Made by a program: the position numbers and the translations under genes. A stretch of DNA of 64,000 nt from Autumnicola sp041679265 (GTDB lineage Bacteria; Bacteroidota; Bacteroidia; Flavobacteriales; Flavobacteriaceae), in the NCBI RefSeq assembly GCF_041679265.1, contig NZ_JBGFSM010000004.1, positions 186,001-250,000 on the forward strand, read 5' to 3'. Positions 46,582 to 53,956 of this stretch are shown here, piece after piece (position 1 is the first letter of the stretch; each line of letters opens with the position of its first letter). The notes under the pieces were generated by a model that worked only from the letters and a program-made list of their open reading frames with translations, made no database searches and was not told the origin of the DNA.

Positions 46582-47388
46582 TTATACTCCGCTAAAAGCG
46601 CCAAATCCTCCGTCTACCGGCACTACAACCCCGGTAACAAAAGAAGACTCATCCCCTGCCAGCCAGTTTGCGACGCCCTGTAATTCTTCAGGTTCTCCAA
46701 AGCGGTTCATGGGAGTTTGATTAATTATTGTTTGCCCTCTTGAGGTAAGGCTTTCATCTTCATTCAGCAACAAACTCCTGTTTTGCTCCCCAATAAAGAA
46801 GCCGGGAGCAATGGCGTTTACACGTATGCCATCGCCGTATTTTTGCGCCATTTCCACAGCCAGCCATTTCGTAAAATTATCTACGGCAGCTTTGGCGGCC
46901 GAATAGCCCATTACTCTGGTTAAAGCACTTTGCGCGGCCATAGAAGAAATATTAATGATACTGCCCTTCTTCTTTTCCACCATTCCTTTTCCAAAAATAA
47001 TTGTGGGTAGCACCGTCCCTTTGAAATTAAGCTGACTAACCTTATCAAAATCTGAAATGTCAAGATCAAAAATGCTTTGTTCCGGAGTGATGGTGGCGCC
47101 TTTCATGTTTCCTCCCGCTGCATTCACCAGGATATCCACTGTACCGAATTCCTTTTCTATGGCTTCCCTGGCAGCGGTAAGCTTTTCTTTATCCAGGACA
47201 TCTGCAACCAATGCTACAGCTTTTCCGCCGGCCTGCTTGATCTCCTGTACTTTTTCCTGCACGGTATCTTCGCTCCTGCCCATGATGCCGACTTTCACAC
47301 CGTTTTTTGCCAGCCCCATAGCTATTGCACCCCCTAAAACTCCATTCCCACCGGTGACTACGGCTACTTTATCCTTTAAATTTCCCAT
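46582..47388 (-). CDS. uxuB: SDR-family D-mannonate oxidoreductase (fructuronate reductase)
   Basis: 268 residues, classical short-chain dehydrogenase: NAD(P) motif VVTGGNGVLGGAIAMGL, NAAGG, the catalytic Ser in IINISSMAAQ and the YxxxK pair in GYSAAKAA. The C-terminal VTGVVVPVDGGFGAFSGV is typical of the SDR-type mannonate oxidoreductases such as that of Bacillus, which are unrelated to E. coli UxuB. Between uxuA (10 bp upstream) and uxaE it would reduce fructuronate to mannonate. The alternative, KduD (2,5-diketo to KDG), cannot be excluded by motifs alone but has shorter members and different flanks. Confidence 0.82.
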   Translation of the reverse strand: MGNLKDKVAVVTGGNGVLGGAIAMGLAKNGVKVGIMGRSEDTVQEKVQEIKQAGGKAVALVADVLDKEKLTAAREAIEKEFGTVDILVNAAGGNMKGATITPEQSIFDLDISDFDKVSQLNFKGTVLPTIIFGKGMVEKKKGSIINISSMAAQSALTRVMGYSAAKAAVDNFTKWLAVEMAQKYGDGIRVNAIAPGFFIGEQNRSLLLNEDESLTSRGQTIINQTPMNRFGEPEELQGVANWLAGDESSFVTGVVVPVDGGFGAFSGV

Positions 47389-47398
47389 TCTTATATGA

Positions 47399-48595
47399 TT
47401 ATTTTTCCAACGTGTTTAAAATTCCAAATTCGAGTCCGCGTAATTCGGCTAAACCTCTCAATCTGCCTACTGCGGAATAACCAGGGTAAAAAGGTTTCCC
47501 CTGGTCGTCCAGCATTTCATGGCCATGGTCTGGCCGCATGGGTAAAGGCTTTCCGTTATTTTTCTTCTGAAGTTCATAAAAATTCCTTACCAGTTTGTAC
47601 ATTCCAGCGCTTCCTTCCAGATGATTGGCTTCATAGAATCTTGAATTTTCCTCCAGCTGAACAGATCGTAAATGCACAAAATGAATCCGTTCAAAGAATT
47701 TTTCAATAATTTCAGGCATATTATTCTTTGCTGAAGCACCCAGACTTCCACTGCAAAAGGTGAGTCCGTTCGCATTCTGCGGCACCTCGGTGAAAATATA
47801 TTCCAAATCTGAAGCTTTGCTCACCACCCTAGGCAGCCCAAGTACCGGCCATGGCGGATCGTCTGGATGAATCGCCATTACCACCCCGGCTTCTTCAGCT
47901 ACGGGCACCACTTCTTTTAAAAATTCTACTAAATTTTCCCGTAATTTTTCTGCTGAAATCCCTTCATAATCTTTCAGGCCATTTCTTAGCTTTTCAAGGG
48001 TAAAACCTTTTTTATCGCCTGGAAGTGCCATTAATAAACTTGCCTTCAGCACCTCTAATTCTTCCTCCTTCATTTCAGCATGCTTTGCTTTGGCCTTTTC
48101 AACCATTTCCGCATCATAATCTGCTTCAGCATTTTCACGCTTCAGAATAAACAAGTCGAAAACAATAAGATCTTCCAGGTTATGAAGAAGCGCCGTACTG
48201 CCGTCTTCCAGCTCATACCTCACGTTGGTACGCAACCAGTCCAGCACCGGCATAAAATTGTAGCAAACCCGGGTAATCCCGCATTTTCCAAGGTTACGAA
48301 GGCTTTGCTTATAATTTTCTATATATTTTTCCCTGTCCGGCCGCGCCTGTTTAATGTGCTCATGCACGGGTAGGCTTTCCACTACGTTCCAGTGCAGCGG
48401 GAAAGGATGCTCTTTATTGCTGTCTTCCAACAGCTTTTTGCGTTTTTCTATTTCTTCAACCGTCCACACCTCACCTACGGGAAGATGATGTAAGGCGGTC
48501 ACTACGCCATTTGCACCGGCTTGTTTAATGGTGCTCAAGCTAACTGGATCCTGTGGCCCATACCACCTCCAGCTTTGTTCAAATATATTTTTCAT
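47399..48595 (-). CDS. uxuA: Mannonate dehydratase
   Basis: 398 residues, a metal-dependent TIM-barrel enzyme converting D-mannonate to KDG. Typical segments: SWRWYGPQDPVSLSTIKQAG, VVTALHHLPVGEVW, ITRVCYNFMPVLDWLRT, the metal-site MAIHPDDPPWPVLGLPRVV, TFCSGSLGASAKNN, FVHLRSVQ, and MRPDHGHEML near the C-terminus. It leads a compact group uxuA-uxuB-uxaE-fbp with 10-24-bp gaps, and is 60 bp downstream of the esterase gene. Confidence 0.95.
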   Translation of the reverse strand: MKNIFEQSWRWYGPQDPVSLSTIKQAGANGVVTALHHLPVGEVWTVEEIEKRKKLLEDSNKEHPFPLHWNVVESLPVHEHIKQARPDREKYIENYKQSLRNLGKCGITRVCYNFMPVLDWLRTNVRYELEDGSTALLHNLEDLIVFDLFILKRENAEADYDAEMVEKAKAKHAEMKEEELEVLKASLLMALPGDKKGFTLEKLRNGLKDYEGISAEKLRENLVEFLKEVVPVAEEAGVVMAIHPDDPPWPVLGLPRVVSKASDLEYIFTEVPQNANGLTFCSGSLGASAKNNMPEIIEKFFERIHFVHLRSVQLEENSRFYEANHLEGSAGMYKLVRNFYELQKKNNGKPLPMRPDHGHEMLDDQGKPFYPGYSAVGRLRGLAELRGLEFGILNTLEK

Positions 48596-48655
48596 AAAAT
48601 TCTTTCTGTTTTCAAAAACTATAAGTTACTAATTGTTTTTAAGAGTCCTGTAAAT

Positions 48656-49567
48656 TCACTTGATTACCTGCTCCTCTTTAAGCCATTCTTCACATAATTC
48701 TTTCCACAGTTCTGTCAAATTTGAATCATTGCCAATTCCTATTGCGTGCTGCCCCTTCGGAAAAATATGCAGGCTCCCTTTTACCCCATTTTCTATCATG
48801 GCTTCATAAAACATAATACTATTTAAAGGGTTTACCACATTATCATTTTGCGCATGTACCAAAAACGCAGGCGGGGTATCGCTGGTTACCTGCAATTCAT
48901 TGGAATATTTATTTAATAGTTCTTCGGAAGGGGATTCACCAAGAAAATTATCCCGGCTCCCTTCATGAGCATATTTCCCAAAACTGATTACAGGAGAAAC
49001 CAAAACAAGGAAATCCGGCCTGAAAGAATATCCATTCAATGTATCATTTTCAATAACTGAAAAATCTTCGGAATGTGTTCCTAAAGTGCTGGCCAGGTGT
49101 CCTCCAGCCGAAGTTGCAAAAATTCCCATTTTCTCCGGATCAATTTTATATTTTTCAGCATTGGCCCTTATTATTTTCATGGTTCGCTGCGCGTCCTGGA
49201 TAGGACCTTTATAACTGACTTCTAAATCTGGAGATGTGGGCAACCGGTAATTAAGCACAAAAGCTGAAATGCCCAGCGTGTTAAACCATTTTGCCACCTG
49301 GAAACCGCCCCAGTTATAAGTTAAGTGATGATAACCACCGGAAGGCAGGATTAAAACCGCAGCGCCTTTATTCTCTTCGGGGGCGGGAAGAAAAGTATAA
49401 AACCCAGGCTCCGAAACCTGCGTGATGCGTTGGTTTTCCTCAATCTGTTCCAGCTGCATACCTTTGGAATTTGGCATTTTTCCTGTGGGCCATATTTTGG
49501 TAAACTCCTGCGCCATGGCAAAGCCTGCCGTAAAAATGAATATAAATGCCAGAATTGCTTTTTTCAT
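48656..49567 (-). CDS. Secreted alpha/beta-hydrolase esterase, probable pectin/glycan acetylesterase
   Basis: 303 residues with a signal peptide (AILAFIFIFTAGFAMAQ). Alpha/beta-hydrolase elements: AVLILPSGGYHHL as the oxyanion region, nucleophile Ser in GIFATSAGGHLAST, a likely acid in VHAQNDNVV and the catalytic His in PKGQHAIG. This set is common among Bacteroidota acetyl-xylan/pectin esterases. It lies 9 bp after kdgF within the pectin locus, so deacetylation of pectic sugars is the best guess. Substrate is inferred from context only. Confidence 0.78.
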   Translation of the reverse strand: MKKAILAFIFIFTAGFAMAQEFTKIWPTGKMPNSKGMQLEQIEENQRITQVSEPGFYTFLPAPEENKGAAVLILPSGGYHHLTYNWGGFQVAKWFNTLGISAFVLNYRLPTSPDLEVSYKGPIQDAQRTMKIIRANAEKYKIDPEKMGIFATSAGGHLASTLGTHSEDFSVIENDTLNGYSFRPDFLVLVSPVISFGKYAHEGSRDNFLGESPSEELLNKYSNELQVTSDTPPAFLVHAQNDNVVNPLNSIMFYEAMIENGVKGSLHIFPKGQHAIGIGNDSNLTELWKELCEEWLKEEQVIK

Positions 49568-49576
49568 ATCGCTCTC

Positions 49577-49912
49577 TTACAGAAAATCTTCTCTCACCGG
49601 ACTAAAGACATCAATTAAAACTCCTGCTTCCAGGCATTCTGCACCATGTTTTAAGTTTGGCTGCACGAAAAATGTATCTCCTGTTTCCAGGATTTCCGAC
49701 TTCCCGTCTATGGTGATTTTAAACTTTCCGGAAGCAACATACGAAGATTGCGTGTGAAAATGATCATGTACATACCCGGTCGCGCCTTTTTCAAATTTCA
49801 CCTTTACCATCATCATTTGGCTGTTATGACCTGTAATCTTTCTGGTAATGCCTTCTCCGGCTTCTTCCCATGCCGATTGTTTTTCTTTTAAAAAAGTTTT
49901 TCCCTGTAGCAT
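49577..49912 (-). CDS. kdgF: KdgF-type cupin, unsaturated uronate linearisation
   Basis: 111 residues, a single cupin barrel. Metal ligands are visible as His49 and His51 in YVHDHFHTQSSYVASG, Gln55 and His89 (PNLKHGAE), with ETGDTFFV between. Length and motifs match KdgF, which converts the 4,5-unsaturated galacturonate left by pectate lyase and GH105 action to its linear keto form. That places it between the extracellular lyases and KDG formation. It lies upstream of the esterase gene and is separated from the pectate lyase gene by a 216-bp spacer with short direct repeats. Confidence 0.87.
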   Translation of the reverse strand: MLQGKTFLKEKQSAWEEAGEGITRKITGHNSQMMMVKVKFEKGATGYVHDHFHTQSSYVASGKFKITIDGKSEILETGDTFFVQPNLKHGAECLEAGVLIDVFSPVREDFL

Positions 49913-50032
49913 ATTTTACTTTTTGAACTGTTTGTTTAATTACATCTGTTCATTTTTTTCATTCATGAAAAAACGAACCAAAAAAATCCAGGCTTACGAA
50001 TCTTTATTGGGCCAGTATCTATTCTCTCTTCT

Positions 50033-50130
50033 CTTTCGGCAAAGCGGTCTTTGGTCTTTTTTCTTTCAGCCTGGCGGTCTTTAGTCTTTATTCTTATGTC
50101 TTTCAGCGAAGCGGTCGGTCTATGGTCTTC
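50033..50130. repeat. Three imperfect direct repeats between kdgF and the pectate lyase gene
   Basis: Copies of CTTTCRGC followed by GCGGTC and a GGTCTT-type end start at 50033, 50063 and 50100 (spacing 30 and 37 bp). The last touches the 3' end of the lyase gene. They are too irregular and few for a CRISPR array. Confidence 0.6.
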
Positions 50131-51232
50131 AATACTTCTTCTCCCATTCCGGGTAATCTTTTTTCAGTAATTCTTCGGCGTAATTGTCTATGTAATTATA
50201 ACCCACACGACGCTCCTGCTCAATATCAGCAAGATGCTTTTTTATAATCCCGTCACGTCCTACAAAAATTGGGGTTCCTGTTTCAATATCATTAAACCTT
50301 CCCCACAAAGGCCCGCCTTCAGCATCCTTTAGCACTACCCGGTCAAAACCTTCAACATAAGTAGTATCTTTTACCCAAACCACTTTTTCTCCCATTACCT
50401 TATGCGCTTCAAACCACTGCACTGCACTTCTTATTGATTTTTTCACCTCACTGGAAGGATTTTCCAGCTTCAGCAAATATTCTACAATTCCCGCACTTTC
50501 CTTTCCGCTAAGCGACGGAAGCTCATAAGCCCTTGCTTTTGCCGGGCTAAAATCGTCCTTATCATGCTGCGCGCACCAGATGGTAAGTTCTCCATCTACT
50601 TTTACCTGGGTGGCCAAAATCACTTCAAGGCCTTTATCTATAGCTCTTTGCGCTTTCTTCCTGCGGCTGGCATCCACAAATGTGTAAGGTTTATTATTTT
50701 TGGCGATATTCCTCAGAAGCTCCATCACGCCTATCATCGCCCCATCGTTGTATGTGATATGCTCATAGTAGCCCTCTTTAATTGGATAAAATTGAGGCCA
50801 TCCTCCATTGTCATACTGCGCTTTCAACAAATAATCCACCCCATCCAGGAAAGCATTTTTATATTTTTCTTCACCTGTGGCTTCAAAAACTTTGGACAGA
50901 TACCTTAACTGGGTATGCGTGGCACCATTATCTATGGTGGTGCCCACATTTTCAGATTTTAATTTTCTAAGGCTGTCTTTTTGAGCAGAATTAAGCTCAT
51001 CTGCCATGTCTATATTCTTATACCAGCCGCCATTATCATGCTGGTAGAGCAAAACATTGTCTGCAATACGCTGTGCCTCGGCAGAAGCATACCATTCTTT
51101 ATCCTGGTGCTGTGCCTTTTCCCATAAATTTTCACCTTCCTGTGCTACTAACGGCTGTAGTATTCCAAACAGAAATGCCATACCTAAAATGGTAATTTTT
51201 AGGTGCCGGTTAAATTTGATCTTCTTTCCCAT
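50129..51232 (-). CDS. pelA: Pectate lyase, polysaccharide lyase family 10
   Basis: 367 residues with a signal peptide (ITILGMAFLFGILQPLVAQ). PL10 alpha-toroid features: YQHDNGGWYKNIDM, TIDNGATHTQLRYLS, LLKAQYDNGGWPQFYP, YYEHITYNDGAMIGVM, ELTIWCAQHD, ARAYELPSLSGKESAGIV and GPLWGRFNDIETGTPIF. It cleaves de-esterified homogalacturonan by Ca2+-assisted beta-elimination, giving unsaturated oligogalacturonides for GH105 and KdgF. It follows the CE12 gene by 6 bp, last of the enzyme operon read from GH28. It has no T9SS tail, so it is probably periplasmic or released by another route. Confidence 0.92.
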   Translation of the reverse strand: MGKKIKFNRHLKITILGMAFLFGILQPLVAQEGENLWEKAQHQDKEWYASAEAQRIADNVLLYQHDNGGWYKNIDMADELNSAQKDSLRKLKSENVGTTIDNGATHTQLRYLSKVFEATGEEKYKNAFLDGVDYLLKAQYDNGGWPQFYPIKEGYYEHITYNDGAMIGVMELLRNIAKNNKPYTFVDASRRKKAQRAIDKGLEVILATQVKVDGELTIWCAQHDKDDFSPAKARAYELPSLSGKESAGIVEYLLKLENPSSEVKKSIRSAVQWFEAHKVMGEKVVWVKDTTYVEGFDRVVLKDAEGGPLWGRFNDIETGTPIFVGRDGIIKKHLADIEQERRVGYNYIDNYAEELLKKDYPEWEKKY

Positions 51233-51238
51233 TTCTTC

Positions 51239-52012
51239 TTAATATTTCTTTATTAAATCTCTCTTTAAAATTTCAGGTTTTATAAATTCCGTTAAAGCCA
51301 GGCCCTGCTTTGCAATTTCCTGAAGGGCAAGACTTGCCACTATAGTTGCTCCTTTTTCAGATAAATGAGTATCATCATGGCGGCCGTCCGGTTCGTAGGG
51401 ATCTTCTCCGGGCTCCAGGTGAAGATGAAGCTTTTTCGAATCTTCAGGGCCATAAGCGATTTCCAGCTGCTCGGTTAACAGCTGCATATCGATAAAAGGC
51501 ACTTCAAGGTCTTTGGCGACCATACGGGTCACTGAAGGATATTCCCCGTGGGTATCCACAAGCGTTCCTTCTTCATTAAAATTCCTTCGCACAATGGAGC
51601 TCATTAAAATTGGAGTGGCTCCTTTTTCCCTGGCTTCTTTTACAAATTTTTCCAGATTTGCACGATACTGTGTCAACGGATTGGTGTACCGCTCCGGGTC
51701 CTTCACTTTCTGGTCATTATGCCCAAACTGAATAAATACAAAATCTCCGGGTTTCAGTTTTTCTTTGACTTCCTGCCAGCGGCCTTCAGTAATAAAATTC
51801 CGCGTACTGCGGCCATTTACAGCGTGATTCTCAATATTTATATCTGAAGTCATTAACTCCGGCAGCATTTGCCCCCAGCCATGTTCAGGATTTTTTTCAG
51901 GATCCTTTTTATCAGACATGGTGGAATCGCCTATAAGATATAAGGTTGGTTTTTGCTGTACTGAAACTGCCACAGAACAAAGGATGAAAAAGCAAAGAAT
52001 AAGATTTTTCAT
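51239..52012 (-). CDS. Rhamnogalacturonan acetylesterase, SGNH/CE12 family
   Basis: 257 residues with a signal peptide (LILCFFILCSVAVS). SGNH blocks in order: block I YLIGDSTMSD with the nucleophile Ser, NHAVNGRSTRNF (Gly block), FIQFGHNDQK (Asn block) and DDTHLSEKGA with the catalytic Asp-His. This set is typical of CE12 enzymes removing O-acetyl groups from rhamnogalacturonan and other pectins. Its ATG overlaps the end of the upstream esterase-methylesterase gene by 4 bp, implying coupled synthesis of three pectin esterase activities. Confidence 0.9.
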   Translation of the reverse strand: MKNLILCFFILCSVAVSVQQKPTLYLIGDSTMSDKKDPEKNPEHGWGQMLPELMTSDINIENHAVNGRSTRNFITEGRWQEVKEKLKPGDFVFIQFGHNDQKVKDPERYTNPLTQYRANLEKFVKEAREKGATPILMSSIVRRNFNEEGTLVDTHGEYPSVTRMVAKDLEVPFIDMQLLTEQLEIAYGPEDSKKLHLHLEPGEDPYEPDGRHDDTHLSEKGATIVASLALQEIAKQGLALTEFIKPEILKRDLIKKY

Positions 52013-53913
52013 TTTAAATCGGTTTTATTATTTACTGAAGCCCAGTACCAGTCCTTTTTACTGCTGAAAATGTTCTTTAGCGTATATTTCTCTACTTCCT
52101 TATCATTTAACTGATGGGACCATTCTACACGGGTATTTGGAGAAGCGCCCGGTCCGGAGTTGTTATATTCAGCATAATAAGCAGTCCTTTCTTTATTTGG
52201 AAACATTTCATCTCCTTTCCATGGATTCCAGCCTTCCGGCACAATATGTTCTCCTAATTGTGTATTGATAAAGACCGTTTTAGCATAAGGGCGCCAGGGC
52301 CTGCCCAGGTAAACTTCATTCACCCCTTCCGCAGCAATCAATTTGCAATTGATGAACACATACCCAAATTCCTGGTTTTGGGGAGTGGCCGCCGCCGTAA
52401 CGTAAGAATTACGCAGACTTTTAATTGTGCAATTCTTAAAAACAGCCGTTGCTTCGCCAAAAATAAAGTCGGTCGTGCCTTCTATATAACAGTCAAGATA
52501 AAGTTGCCGGCTCCCTTCCGTAGCCGTGTAAATGGTGTCCTGACAGCCTAAAATATTGCAATTTTTAATCACAAACCGATCACCTTCCACATGCAGCGCC
52601 ACCGCCTGGCCTTCGCCGCAGGAAGCATTTTTTATAGTTAGATTTTCAATTTTAATGTCATCGCCGCGTACCAATACCGTGTAAGAGGTAAAAGTGGAAT
52701 GTTCTTTCCCGGTTTGCGGATTTACCTTTCCGGAGTAATCACTATTGACAATAATGGTCTTATCCTTATTTTCCCCTATTAGTGACAATTGATGTTTCCA
52801 GCTGGGGATTTCCATTTTTTCGTTGTAGGTCCCATTTTTTATGTAAATGATCACTTCGCCGGGTCCAAGGTCGCGGGTAGAATTGACGGCCTCCTGGATT
52901 TTCCTGAAATCGCCGGAACCATCCTGTGCCACAGTGATCTCCCGGTAAGCTTTTTTAGCCGAAGAGGAATTCTGCAAAACCTTATCTAAAAAAGACGTTG
53001 TTAAATTTAGCGTTTCTTCAAACCAGGGATGCATCAGCCAGAAGGAATGCGGCGAATTCTCCAGCGTATGGACTTCATAATAAATATTATTTTTCCCCAA
53101 AATTTTGGTCATATCGTCCCTTCCTGCGTGAAACCTGGGATAGGAACTGTTGATGAACAAGGTTGGTGGGGTATTTTCATCTACATATTCCAACGGGGAA
53201 GCCTCTTTCCAAAATTCTGGTTTTTCGGTTTTGGAACCGCCAAACCAGGTGGCCGCCATCCAGCCTTCTTCTGCTTCGGGATGGATAAAAGAAACTATTC
53301 CATCAATATTCACTATAGCCTGAATTTTATCTGAATAATTATTATTTTCTGTATTATACATTTCAGCATCAGGTGTTACGCCCAACAATGTGGCCAGTTG
53401 CGCTCCTGCTGAAGCTCCCAAAACCGCGATTTTATCAGGGTTTATATGATATTCTGCCGCATTTTGCCGCATCCATTTCACCGCGTCCTTTAAATCAAGA
53501 ACACCTGTAGGGTAAGTAGCTTCAGTTCCCAGGCGGTAAGCAGCGGTTACGGCCACATAACCCTTATCTGCCAGGTGCTGCGCCATTACGCGCTCATTTT
53601 CCTTGCTTCCGGTAAGCCAACCGCCACCATGGATAAGCAAAACGGCAGGAAATTTTTGGCCATTCTCGGCCTTCGGCATATAAACATCGGCCTTTAAATC
53701 TTTTTCAGGTGTTTTTTTATAAATCACGTCTTCTTCAGCAATAATATCTTCAGAAGAAAGCGGCTGCACCGGACTAATAAACGGGTAATCCTTTTTTAGC
53801 TTCTCATAAGTTCCCTGGATGGTGTAGGGTTTTATTTCGTGCTCCTGGGCACGAATAGGAATAGCGAAAAAGCTAATTATCACCAGTATAATTAAATGGT
53901 TCTTTAAGTTCAT
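52009..53913 (-). CDS. Bifunctional alpha/beta-hydrolase esterase fused to pectin methylesterase (CE8)
   Basis: 634 residues with an N-terminal signal peptide. Residues about 60-315 form an alpha/beta-hydrolase with the oxyanion HGGGW (95-99), nucleophile motif GASAG (166-170, Ser168) and a likely catalytic His in NSPHSFW. After a short linker, residues about 325-630 form a CE8 beta-helix pectin methylesterase with GQAVAL (435-440), catalytic Asp in QDT (458-460), Asp in DFIFG (482-486) and Arg in LGRPW (536-540). All catalytic residues of both halves look intact. The protein would remove both acyl (probably acetyl) and methyl esters from homogalacturonan before lyase attack. Confidence 0.9.
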   Translation of the reverse strand: MNLKNHLIILVIISFFAIPIRAQEHEIKPYTIQGTYEKLKKDYPFISPVQPLSSEDIIAEEDVIYKKTPEKDLKADVYMPKAENGQKFPAVLLIHGGGWLTGSKENERVMAQHLADKGYVAVTAAYRLGTEATYPTGVLDLKDAVKWMRQNAAEYHINPDKIAVLGASAGAQLATLLGVTPDAEMYNTENNNYSDKIQAIVNIDGIVSFIHPEAEEGWMAATWFGGSKTEKPEFWKEASPLEYVDENTPPTLFINSSYPRFHAGRDDMTKILGKNNIYYEVHTLENSPHSFWLMHPWFEETLNLTTSFLDKVLQNSSSAKKAYREITVAQDGSGDFRKIQEAVNSTRDLGPGEVIIYIKNGTYNEKMEIPSWKHQLSLIGENKDKTIIVNSDYSGKVNPQTGKEHSTFTSYTVLVRGDDIKIENLTIKNASCGEGQAVALHVEGDRFVIKNCNILGCQDTIYTATEGSRQLYLDCYIEGTTDFIFGEATAVFKNCTIKSLRNSYVTAAATPQNQEFGYVFINCKLIAAEGVNEVYLGRPWRPYAKTVFINTQLGEHIVPEGWNPWKGDEMFPNKERTAYYAEYNNSGPGASPNTRVEWSHQLNDKEVEKYTLKNIFSSKKDWYWASVNNKTDLK

Positions 53914-53956
53914 TTTAATGCTGAATTCATTTTTTACCCGGCTTTTTAATTTTTAA

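Noticed and set aside
46582..47388. KduD assignment for the SDR gene
   Set aside because: Position between uxuA and uxaE and the C-terminal pattern favour a mannonate oxidoreductase; KduD remains only an alternative.
49913..49975. TGTAATTAAACA before kdgF as a third operator
   Set aside because: Only one half-site resembles O1/O2 and the length is wrong for the 14-bp palindrome.
50033..50130. CRISPR-like repeats
   Set aside because: Only three irregular copies, unequal spacing, no unique equal-length spacers and no cas genes.
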